From Nematostella vectensis (Eukaryota; Cnidaria; Anthozoa; Actiniaria; Edwardsiidae): 64,000 bases of DNA. The DNA is taken from the NCBI RefSeq assembly GCF_932526225.1, contig NC_064048.1, forward strand, positions 9,996,188 to 10,060,187. The letters run 5' to 3'. The position numbers and the translations under genes are program-made. The notes under the pieces were generated by a model that was not told the origin of the DNA, did no database searches, and worked only from the letters and a program-made list of their open reading frames with translations. Shown here one piece after another: positions 22,464-33,700 of the stretch; position 1 is the first letter of the stretch; each line of letters opens with the position of its first letter.

Positions 22464-24569
22464 TTATGCCCAACCTATATGTCGATCCGTTCCCTGCGCT
22501 GTATCTCTTGTCCACTTTAAACAAAACACCGTCCTCAGCTGTTCGTAAAACTGCTTGTGTTTCGATCCATAAATCCACGGATTCGTGACACAACTCAATC
22601 CAATAAGATACGCTGTTAAAAGGTCAACGTGATAGGGCACGTGAGCAGCACGTGATAAGCGTATGAAATGCAGCACAAATACTGGGATCCACGTGATGAT
22701 GTACACGCCCACTAGTACCAGGACGGTCTGCGCGACTTTCATCTGAAAAAAAAAATAGAATGTTACTCCAGTGATATTAGAATTTAACACGGAAATAATT
22801 CGCACAGTTACTTTCTTTTTATAAAAAAAAGGTTTTAATCTTGTGTGATTAACATACTAAAAGTATCAAAAAGTACCAAAATCATTGCGCGGGAACATAT
22901 TTAAATTTAAAGATTATTTTATTAAATTTAAAGATTATCTTTTCCCGGTCATCCTAGACTTTATTCTCGTTCACGACAGCACTGGCCTGTGCAGCTGCAA
23001 ACTTGACAATATTTCTAGTGAGTAGAGCTCTTACTCTAACTAAACTGTATCTTAACAGATATAAGAAAATTGAGAAAATTTGTAGGTTTAAGTTCCCCGT
23101 ATTCTGGTATTGCTTCCTACCAAGGAGTCTCAAATTGGCAAAAAAAATTTATCTCGCTCTAAAGGCATGCGCGCAGAGGATCGTCTCGGCAAAGTTTAAG
23201 CACCCCGGAAAAAAAATAAAGAGAATGACTGCGAAAAAGCTTTTACGTGCGTCCTCACAATTCGCTTCGCTTTCCGATCACATTTTTCTTCGCCAGAAAG
23301 CGCCTGGATGCAAGGCAATAATCCATACCCTTGTTAATGAACTTTAGTCTAAAGAGGTGAGAGTCTGGATCTTTGAATCACCAGGGTTCCTGCCATAGCT
23401 ACAACCTTATTCTATTTGACAACCATATTTCGCGGTCGAAGTGCCACAAGATATCGCGGTCGAGGTGCGACAAGATTTCGCGGTCGAAGGGCGAAACTAT
23501 CTGCCCGCAGTTTGTGATAATGGGATCAGCAAAATAAAAGACGAGGCCGTTACAAGAAGCAATATAGGAGAAAAAAATTATATTGGAGATATTCTATATA
23601 GCATCCGTTTGTTAAAAACTTGAGATCATGAAAGGTTTATTTTGCGTTTCTAGAGTCATAAACAAATTACGGCATACACAGTCGTGAATAAAGGATGGTT
23701 ACAAAAAGAGATACCATGCATTTTTATGGAGCAGACAAATGGGGCCTTGTTATACGCTATTAGTTTTTTATAAACCACCCAATCCGTTGCGGGAATCCTT
23801 GGAAAATAAAATACAACCCTAAAAAGTAGAGCTGCCACCTTTCTCGTCTCACCTCTCTGGTACAGCCAACTTCCACTGAGTTCTCCGTCGTCGGCGCCAA
23901 CTCGTTAATCACTCTCTTTTTGCTTCGTAACAGCGCTACATAAACCTTGACATAACACCATATCATCAGAGAAAAGGGCGTGGCTATCAACACAATTACC
24001 AGCAAACTCGTGTACGTCCACGTACTTCCCATCTCGATAAAACAAGTAGCGCGGGCAGCTACAAATCCATATTTCCCCATTCCAAAAACCGGTGGAATGG
24101 CTGACAGCACAGAAAGGCACCATAGGAAAATTAACATCACTTTGGCGTTTCGTTTGCTGAAGACAGTTTTTGCCTTGTTGGGTTTAACAACCAAATAGTA
24201 CCTGTTAAGGGTTATAAGAGTAACGGATAAGAGCGAACTGGACAGAAATAATAATGTATAGAAACCATTTACTTGGCAGAAAATGTCTCCTGCAATCCAA
24301 GACCGTTTGGCCAGAACGCTTGTTGAAATAGTTAGCGATAAAATTATACGAAAAAGATCTGATATGCTTAGGTTTATGACTAAAAAATTCGAGACGGTTT
24401 GAAGCTGCCTCGTTCTGTAAATCATTGCGCACAGGCTCAGGTTACCAATCAAACCGAAGACAATTATGACAACCAAAATACCAACTTCAACACAGCGAAC
24501 ACCCATCGTTGTAAAATTTAGGGAATAGTTTTCCGTGGCTGAAAGATTCCATTGTTGATTTTGCGTCAT
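22464..24569 (-). CDS. rhodopsin-class (class A) G protein-coupled receptor, 331 aa
   Basis: Two exons on the minus strand: 24569-23853 and 22742-22464, joined in phase 0 (GAG|GTGAGA donor, TTTTTCAG acceptor). Seven hydrophobic segments are visible. TM1 holds GN at 42-43, TM2 holds Asp71, and TM3 ends with NRY at 122-124 in place of DRY. Cys98 and the Cys in ARATCFIEM should form the conserved extracellular disulfide. TM6 has WIP, and TM7 has NPWIY (NPxxY). The N terminus has glycosylation sites NLS, NYS and NFT. The second extracellular loop (GMGKYGFVAARATC) looks like opsins and melatonin-type receptors, but the position six residues before the Asn of NPxxY, which is the retinal lysine in opsins, is Gly here, so it is not an opsin. 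The ligand is unknown. Confidence 0.92.
23427..23500. repeat. short tandem repeat, 24-bp unit, three copies
   Basis: TCGCGGTCGA followed by GTGCCACAAG, GTGCGACAAG and GGGCGAAAC repeats three times inside the GPCR intron. No function is evident. Confidence 0.7.
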
Positions 24570-25904
24570 TTCAATTCCTTTTCTTAAAATTAATTTTCAA
24601 CAACGGCGCAGACCACCATTCGATAGAGCTATTCGCTAAGTTCCAGCGTTCCTTCTAGTAAATGTTTTCCTCTAGTGAGTTTCTTCCTTTTACAGCTTGT
24701 AGAAAATCGAAATTTTGATTTTTGAATGTGTCGTGAGTCGCACAATATATTCCTCTTCCATCACCTTTAAAATGAACTACTTTCCTTTCATTTTTTTCCC
24801 AACGCCTTTGTTCAAACATCGTTACTGGAAATTTGACAAAAATCGTCTTTCAATTAGGGCCTGTTCAACCTTCATTTTCATATCAAGTATTCTACGTCAA
24901 CAATTTAGCTTGCTGCCAAGAAATCAATCTCAGTTGCTTTCCATCTTTTTAAAAAAGTTGATATTTCGTGTTGAAAACTTCTTCACGTACAAAGGAACAT
25001 AGGAAAGTCGCTATGGCTAAGCAAAACAAGCATGAAGAATGTTTACACAATTTTCTGAGGTGTTGTCAACGAGAACAAAAAACAGGATGCAAAACCCACT
25101 GTGCAGCTTACAAATTAAAATTTGATTAATTTTAGATAAAAAAGAGTAGGTCTAATTTTAAAGCTTACAGAAATAACGAGGAACCTTACAGCTAATAAAA
25201 TAGAAACAATTATATAAGACAGGAGTTATAATTAGATAAAAAGAAATGCCCGAGAAAATTAAAGTAAAAGAGATGAATACTTGACTTTGCGTCGTTTAAT
25301 AAAAGCGACGTTTCGACCGGAGGCACCGATCGTCAAGTGAAAGTGTTGAATTCAGTGTTAAGCAACGGATATTTGTCAAATACATCAGAAAGAGAATGCG
25401 TTTTAAAGAATGCTCTATCGTATAATTCTAACCGTATTTTCAAACCCTAGCCTTGCCTATTTATCTTACATTGTAAATGGAACTCTAGTCCGTAGCCAGG
25501 ATTTTAAGCGTAGAGGGGTGGGGGGGGGGGGGGGATGAACCGTTCAGTAGACCATTTCCTCTTAGGTAACTCGTCCTTCTTTAGAGCGGACCTTCCAGTC
25601 GAGTGGGGGGTTTCTTCCGATGAAAAACTTGTAACCTATGCTTTTTACAAATTTTAACCAAAAAAAGAGAAAAAAGCATGCTTTTTGTGTTTTTTTTTTC
25701 TGTTCCTCTGCCTCCTTTTTCGCCATTATTGATATATGTAGTTAAATATTATGAAATAATCATCTTTAGCCCCTCCACCCCTGGCCCTGCGATATGTAGT
25801 TCAATCTCTTTCTACAGCACATTCTTGTGGGGTAGGGGGAGGGGGGCCTGATGACATGTTACACTTCTGCCCCTCCCCCCCAATGCTGTCACTCTGATAC
25901 GCAT
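24570..25904. other. intergenic region between GPCR and NUP37
   Basis: No exon was recognised. The GPCR promoter should lie near 24570-25000. TAATAAAAGCGACGTTTCGACC near 25297 is followed by a GATCGTCAAGTG motif, a type often seen at foldback element arms. A poly-G bearing element lies at 25490-25800. Confidence 0.45.
25490..25800. mobile_element. poly-G bearing MITE-like element
   Basis: It begins with CCGTAGCCAGGATTTTAAGC, followed by a run of G's, then AGCGGACCTTCCAGTCGAGT and a second G run, and ends near CCACCCCTGGCCCTGCG. A second copy with the same order lies at 60683-60866 (AACCAGGATTTTGAGCG, GGACCTTCCAGTTGAG, CCCCCTCTGGCTACATGCC). The ends are imperfect inverted repeats. No coding content. 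Confidence 0.6.
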
Positions 25905-28900
25905 CTAAACCTCTACAGCCCAAATGTGGACCTTCTTGTCTCCTCCAGCAGCGCATATCGCTAGGTGACTATGCCATGATAAACCGCCACCGACCCTCAG
26001 GTCACAGGAGACTGGTAACTAGAGAGAGAAAACACAGTGAGTGACCACTTTTTTTATATGTACTCTAGTCACTGCACTTTTATAGCCCGATTCGTTGTTG
26101 TGTGACCTTCCAGAATCCAAAATTCTTTCATTTTTGGGGAATAGCACATAGTCAATCAAACCAAACAATCAAAACCAGACAAACCGCTACCAAAGCTGGG
26201 GTCTGACTAGACGCTATTCCCAAACGAGACAAGGATTATGGCTTCATCAAGGCCGTGCAACAACAAATTTAGAACAACAAATCTGTAAAGGGGCAAGATA
26301 AAAAAGAACATTGGTATATTGTAGCAATATCTGATGGAAATGGTAATGTAGTCAATGTTGATGGCAAGAGTGTTTATAATGATGGTGAAATGATGATGTT
26401 AGTGATGATGTTAATCATGATTGTAATGATGTTGATAATGATGGTGGTGATTAAGATGATGATGATGTCAATAAAAATGGTAATAGTGTAGATAAAGGTT
26501 ATACAGTATCCATTTGAAGTCAGCATTAATGTTTTTTTTTAGGTTGCCAATGGGGGGGGGGGGGGGGGGCTAAATGAATATTTCTTGAAAATAATTATTT
26601 ATATAATAGTATAAATATGATCATTTGATTGACACCTTTTGATGACCAGCATGATAAACTTTCACTTGGTTGCCAGGGCGACCAGATGTTGCAAACAAAT
26701 TACTGTGGCTATGGGACCATCTAAAACACAACATGCCACATATTGCAAGATCAGTGACCCTATTAAGGGGAGCAATCTATAAGACAGAAGGGTTTTGTGA
26801 AAGGGGTTCCCTTTGCTTTCTCCCTGTTACTTTATGCTAAAAACCGAAAAAAAGGCTTCCCTTTTAGGATATTTCGTTGTGTTCATTAATTGCCTGAACC
26901 TGAGAGGCTCCAGGAATGTTCCCCTGGGTACACCCCAAATACGCACCTGAAGTGAGTAACTCCCCCTGAGTGTCCTTGGGAGCTAATGTCAGGCAGACTG
27001 AAAATAAGAAAAACAAAGTAAAATGTCCCTTTTTAATGAAAAAACATGAGAAACAGCATTTAATCTATAAAAAAACACTTCTCAGCTAAATTGACAAAAT
27101 AAATTTTGGCCGAGATAGCAAAAAGGGTGTGGTCAATAGCAATTTTAACCACTAAACAGATGGCATCAAAAAAATGTATATGGTATTAAAGCTTGTTGCT
27201 ACAATTTCCTATGAATAGAGTATACAGCAAGAAGGAAAATCATCCTTGGCTAACATATTTATATCTTACCACACTTCAAATTCTACCTTTATAATGCTTT
27301 ATAGTTCCCCTCCTGCCCCATTCTGTTACCCATTTATACTTCACATACCTTGATTTAGACACGTCCCATAAATGCCAGTCATCTAGAGCGACCGCACCCA
27401 CCCTTAGAGCATCTGTCAGCGCCCAGTCTGCATCCATTAAGGGTGCTTGGGTGGTACTAATTGACATAATAGGCTGTTGACTGACAAGGTCGTAGAAGCG
27501 GATGATGCCTTTCTTCTCAGCAACCATCAGCTAGGAGTGAAAAAAATAATTTTTATATATTTTTATAAAACATCAAACTCTGGTGAAGGGGATGAAAAAT
27601 CCTATAATCCATCAGCTTGGATATTATAGTGCGATAAAAATATTGTACATAGTGTTCAGCTGGTACATGCAAGCTTAGAACCTTCAGCAGGTAATTACTG
27701 ACATCACTAACAGGCTACCAAAGTTTAGAAAAGTTAGGTCTGGTACTTGTTTTGCATGACAGAATAACTTGGGAGTGAAAATTTTGAGAAGTCTACCTTG
27801 TTTGGTTCGTTAGGGTTCCATTTGACTGCCATGCCTGGTGAGCTGAGGGGTATACATGCTTTTGTTGCCGACGTCTCGACATCCCAGAGTCTGCAAGTGT
27901 AATCATCTGTACACAATAAAATCAAATAATACAAATGTTACTCTTTTAGTGCTTTATGCTGTACAAGTCTACAACAAATAAAAATTGCTAAACAGCCAGA
28001 TTAGGTGCTGTAGTTGGAATAGCATTGCTTTGTACTGTTATTGCCCTTGCCTGTCATCACTGGGTTCCAGGTTTGATTTCCAATTCCTACTTGAGTTGAG
28101 ACAACCAAATTTTGGTGTGAGCATATGTCTCCTACTCACTCAAAGTATACAATGAAATGGATACACTATTGTGTAACATTCTGTTGTGCATTTGGAATTA
28201 AACCTAGTCTTACAAATTAAATAAATATATAAAAACTTGTGCCTTTGTGGCACAAATGGAAACTTTGTGTTTCTTTGGGGTTTCTGCTTCACCGTTCTGC
28301 TCTCCCATTCTCCAAAACACCTTTAGCACAATGATAGGTATAAAGAAGTTTTTATTTCTGAATTGTAAAATCCAGTTAAAACCCTTTAATAGGGGATTTG
28401 TGCTAAGAGATTATTTGACCTTTCTGGGTGTCAAACTCAAAGCAAAATAATCAAACAAACAAAATCAGAAATTACTATGCCTGTCACACCAGAAACGATG
28501 AAAAAATCTAATCTTTAAATATAACTAAACCCTTTTGGCTTTTCCGTAAGTGCTTCATATATTGCTTGTTGTTGTTGTTGTTATTTTGCCGCTTAATGAC
28601 TGAGCATGCGCTTGTTTGCCACCAAAACATTCACATAATCTCTTAGCACATGTCCCCTATTAGAAATACAAAATAACCTACCGCTAACAGACGCAATCTG
28701 CTCCCCTCTCAGGGGCTCATAACAGCAGGCATTGATGTAACCTGTGTGTCCAGTCATCAAGCTGACAGATGTGTCTGCCTTTCCACTTGTTGTAAAGATG
28801 CGTAGCTGCTTATCACCACCAATACTACATAACCTGAAAACCAAATGGAAAACAGTTTTAACACAGGCTGTAATACAGTTCAATGAAGAAGGCCAAATAC

Positions 28901-29697
28901 ACCACCATTTTGGACTCTTTCACAATACCAGTTTACTCAAAGAATCAATTTCCTTTAGCTAATTCGAGCAAGTAACTCAGATCCTTTCCGTTAAAAATTG
29001 TTGATCAAGTATCTGACTTCAGTTGTTGATGGTTGTTTAGAAGTTTTACAAAAAGACTGTTGTATTTTCAAATGTATGTAGTAGACAAACAACAAAGGGG
29101 TGCTGGATGGTCTACCAGTGCAAGTGCATTTTTTCAGTATGACAGGTGTTTAAAGCCCAGATGGTTACAACATTGGATAGGTTGTGAAGCTTTGTCAATC
29201 CAAACATGCAGGAATTTTTACACAGAAAATAAATATATATAACAAACCACATGAACATCCAAGCATGCAGGAATTTTTACACAGAGGATGAATTATATAA
29301 TAATGAACCACATGTCATTGTTCATTGCCTTGTAGTGCAAGGACTCCAAGTTGCAGGAGAATGTTGGTTGCTTCTTTTTCAATAAATGTAAACATTTATT
29401 TAACGAGGCCTCACACACTTACTGGACTGTGGCTGGCAAGTGCGTCACAGATGTCACGGGTGACCAGGCAATGCCCTGGACGCGGGTCCCATGATGGAAA
29501 TCCGTCACATGCTCAAACTGGAACTCCTGCGTATCTTCTCCAAACTGACAGACGGCAATAGCCAGACGTTTATCACCCCCATAGGCAATAAGGCTGGAAG
29601 ATCTTTTAAATGGCGAAAACTCCACAGTGTGAATGATTTCCAGGCAGTCAAAGGTGAAGCTGCTCAAAGTATTGTCTTCAGGTAGTACTCCAGACAT
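25905..29697 (-). CDS. NUP37: nucleoporin NUP37, complete, 322 aa
   Basis: NUP37 is a WD40 beta-propeller subunit of the NUP107-160 (Y) complex of the nuclear pore, which also acts at kinetochores. Seven coding exons on the minus strand: 29697-29423, 28833-28682, 27906-27797, 27530-27349, 26997-26947, 26720-26636, 26018-25905. Phases agree at every join (969 nt) and the length is close to the vertebrate protein. Conserved peptides in order: HTVEFSPF, LIAYGGDKRLAI, FHHGTRVQGIAWSP, GHTGYINACCYEP, DDYTCRLWDVE, HTGYIN and SPGMAVKWNPNEPNK, LMVAEKKGIIRFYDLVSQQP, HLWDVSKS, NLFATSGRPGNQ, and GLSWHSHLAICAAGGDKKVHIW at the end. A 5'-UTR exon probably ends at 30365 (AA|GTAAGC) and splices to 29714, 17 bases before the ATG. 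It is head to head with TIGAR. Confidence 0.96.
26340..26480. repeat. degenerate GAT/ATG microsatellite
   Basis: Imperfect runs of GATGATG, AATGGTAAT and GTTGATG fill this part of the last NUP37 intron. Similar tracts lie at 36925-37110, 44610-44715 and 47395-47590. Confidence 0.8.
28388..28663. mobile_element. MITE, AATAGGGG...CTAAGAG family, copy 1
   Basis: Terminal inverted repeats of about 22 bp: left AATAGGGGATTTGTGCTAAG, right CTTAGCACATGTCCCCTATT. The interior has no coding potential. Related copies are at 46655-46933, 59706-59911 and 61946-62222. It lies in a NUP37 intron. Confidence 0.8.
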
Positions 29698-30741
29698 GTC
29701 TTTGACTGTTTTGGCTGTAACTTAAAAAAAGTGAATATTATCACAATTTTTACATTTATTCAGATTTTCATACACAATACATATCATGGCCTAATTATGA
29801 GACCTAAAGCAACAAGAATTAGTACAAGCTTGAAAATTTTTGTAAAAAAAATTACTATAATATTGAGTTATTTTATTCTTCTTAATGTTTATACATACCA
29901 TAATTCGTTTTTGTGCAATTTAAAAAAAACATCACAAATTTAAAGACTCGCGAAAAAAAAAAAATTTGGCAAGGATTGCAACAAAGATTGGTTAATGGGG
30001 TGCGCAATCATACAGTAGGTATCTTATGGGAAAAGCATAGTATTTGAATCTTCCTTAATAAGAAATTACCCACGGGACGGGGGTGGGGTGGGGTGTACAG
30101 GCACCCCCTGTACACCCTACCCCCCCCCCCCCCCCGCCTGTGTACGCGCCTGGTATTACTAATATGTTCTATTACAAATTACAAACTTGATTGCCTTACA
30201 GTAATCCAGCTTGTTCGATTAAGTAATATCGATTGTCATCGACTGTTGACTTATCGATATTTATCGAGAAATTGGATAATCACACTTACTTGCTTTTCAC
30301 TTCTATTGTCTGATGACAATGTTGGATCGCATTCAAAGCTAAAACCATACAACGTGAAGCTTACTTTTATTTCTTGAACTCTGCCGCCATTTCTGATTTC
30401 ATGCAGCCTGGCCTTCTGGCAAGGAGGAGATGGTAATGGGGCCTGGGGCTAAGAACGGTAAAAAAAAAATAGAAAAAAATGGGACAATTTTTTTTCTCTT
30501 TTTCAAATTCAGATGTTTTTTTTTTTCATTTTTAATTGGTTTATTGTCAAAAAAATCAATGCGAAATCAAAATGGCCATATATCAGGTAATGTGCTCCCT
30601 GTCTAAAACACCACAGGGACCCCAAAGTCAATTCATTACAAAGATGGCGGCCTTCAAATAGAATTTTTGATTCATTGAAGTTTCTGAATGCCAAGGCATA
30701 GAAACAAGTCTACGAAGCCTACAAGATCTGAGAGAGCTAAC
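29698..30741. promoter_or_regulatory. divergent NUP37/TIGAR promoter region with a short upstream reading frame
   Basis: NUP37 and TIGAR start codons are about 1 kb apart on opposite strands. On the minus strand ATGGCGGCAGAG at 30390-30379 opens an eight-codon frame (MAAEFKK, stop at 30367), two bases before a good donor (30364-30363). This is probably the NUP37 5'-UTR exon carrying an upstream reading frame. The core promoter for both genes then lies between about 30400 and 30740. A poly-C run at 30118-30136 and AT-rich DNA fill the rest. Confidence 0.55.
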
Positions 30742-33700
30742 ATGATCAGCTTTTCGCTCTGGGTCGTAAGACAGTAAGCACATTCTCTATGATTTCGATC
30801 TCTTTTATGCTTGTGTGCAGACCATCACTATCTGTAGTAGCAGGTAGTTTTGATAATTCACCCTTTTAAAATTTGTGCAATACTTAAACAAATTATTCAG
30901 TATTTCTTTAGCCTACAGTTTACGCACAGTTTACCCAGAATCATGATCGCTCCCTCAAACAAGCCTCACAGGCTAAAAGTGCATTCACTTAATATCTACC
31001 TTGTCAACACTTTCTAAATGATTGAAATGGCGAGGGTTTTTTTCAGGCTGGTGAATTGAGCAGAAGCATAAAAATGAGCCTCTAGAAGTATTTGCACGGA
31101 TCTGACCCTTAGTGAGAATTCTCTCCTGTTAAGGAGTGTACAAGACTCACAATACCCACCTATAAGCTAACTAATTTCTGCCCTGAATTTAATTAATGGT
31201 TTTTCTCTTTCTGTTTTATACTTCAGTGGCGAAACCATGGAAAATCGTCTGAATATTTACCAGGGTAGGTGAACTTAATAAAAACAGGCAGTTCTCATAG
31301 GCATAGGCCCAAACATTTTAAGAAAATTACAGGTTTCAAGCATGCTCACCCCAGGCTCTTTTAGACCATTTAGAAAAGCGACAACCAGTGATTGGTATGT
31401 TAGCATGTGTTAGCAGGGTGTGTCCAGAGGGAGGGGGGTCTCTGTGGGGTCAGGCACCCACCCCTACTCATGTGATGAAAATGAGTTCACTCTGGTTGAC
31501 CCCTTTGTTGGTGATTGAGAAGACATACTCTGATCTTAGAGTATGGCAATGGAACGTTAGAAGTTTTAACGGCGACAAGTTTGAGCAGATACGATGCTTG
31601 TTGGTAAATCCAAAGTCTGACGTGGACGTGTTAATAATCACGGAGACCTGGCTCAATTCTACGCATGATGATGGCGAGAAACACATTCCTGGTTATAGGA
31701 TTGAAAGGAAAGATTGTCAAAATGGAGACCATGGTGAACAGAGATCAACTCTAAACTGGAAAAAAAAACTATTAAGGAAACATCTTAGGGTCCTGACCCC
31801 GTACGAAGTTCTGCTCAAGGTTAAACCAATCAGCTATCGAGCTATGATTTGGGGTTTGCACGGCGGAGATCTGAGCGGTTTGAGCCAATCAGACGTTATA
31901 GATCTTGGTCACATCAAGGAGGTGTTGACATACAATAACCAGACTACTCTGTATGACATAAATATCTGGTTATTACAGAGGTCAAAGCCTTTGTTAATTC
32001 TCAAACGAAAGGTAAAACAAAACCTCTGAAAGTCTGAACGAAAACACATTCCTTTGACTAAATACAATAAGCTAAAAAGGAGCGACATTATTTCCACAGG
32101 TTTTCTTTTATTATTTCTCAAATTGATACTTTTTGTGTTTGATATGTGTATTATTTTTAGCTTACTTGAAGGGTGCTAATTTGGCGGGATTGTTTTAAGA
32201 ACAGTGTTCTCAAATACTTTAACATCCTTCGGGTATCTCCTCCTTAGAGTTAATCGATTAACTCCAATATAATGCCTTCCTTATTTTCGGAGTTTATGAT
32301 ATTTCTTTAAAGACCTTGTATCCCAGAAGAGTCCTTGCTTTATTTTCCAATTTCAACTGGAAGCTTGGCAAGCCTTAGTCGGCCACGGCTGACTTGTTAC
32401 TTTGCTTTCGTTGTAAATGCGCATGCAACCATACAAAGACCATCTTTGGTCGCTTAACAGTAAACTCGGAATGATCAAGCCGGCTATAACGCGAGGCAAC
32501 GCGAGTTGTAGTGCTCATCATTGCAATTGGTCACAAGACACAAAGCGCAGTCCTGCTCTTGCATTAGCCAATAATGATACAATTATTCACTTCCTTTAGC
32601 GCAGGACTGCTCATGTATCAGCGAATCCCGTATTTAGCGTAATATCTGAACCCACGTGAACTGCTACCTAGCGCAGAGCAACTATGCCACTTGGTTTATC
32701 TACTCGGCTTAGTTTCGTATTTTCAATCAAACATATTGATAAAAAATAAACATGTCACTATATAGTTATGAAAGTGAAGCGAAACGGGAAAACTTGTTCT
32801 TAAGTCTTCTCCAACAAATCCAAGTTGAAACTCTTACAATGTAGCCCTGCGCTCGCATTAGCCAATAATGATACAAGTATTCACTTCCTGTTGCGCAGGA
32901 CTGCTCATGTATTAGCGAATCCCGTATTGAGCGTGATATCGGAACCCACGTGAACTGCTACCTAGCGCAGAGCAGCTATGCCCTTGTCCCTGCCACTTGG
33001 TTAATCTACTCGGCTTAGTTTCGTATTTTAACTCAAACATATTGATTAGAAATAAACTTGCCACTATATCCAGAGTACTTTTCAATTATCTGTTAAGAAC
33101 TCGCTTATTTTGAGAAATTTCGGACTCGTTATGAAAGTAACGCGAAACGGCAAAACTCGAGCGCAGCCCTGCGCTCGCATTAGCCAATAATGATACAATT
33201 ATTCACTTCCTGTTGCGCAGGACTGCTCATGTATTAGCGAATCCCGTATTTAGCGTATTATCGGAACCCACGTGAACTGCTACCTAGCGCAGAGCAGCTA
33301 TGCCCTTGTACCTACCACTTGGTTAATCTACTCGGCTTAGTTTCGTATTTTCAATCAAACATATTGTTTAAAAGTAAACATGTCTATAGTTATAAAAGTG
33401 ATGCGAAACGGGGAAAACTTGTGAGTTAATTACGAGTTTCGCGCACGACTGCCCCGTTTAGTGCTAATCTTTCAAGATATTTTGCACTTCACTGTTAGCA
33501 AAGCGGACGTTATCTTATCAAATCAAAAATAAAGAATGATCAAGCCGGCTATAACGTGAAGCAACGCGAGCTGGAGTGCTTATCATTGCAAGTGGTCACG
33601 AGACAAAAAGCGCAGCCCTGCGCTTGCATTAGCCAATAATGATACAATTATTCACTTCCTGTCGCTGGTGGAGTCTTGATGTATGCCGCACAACACCTCA

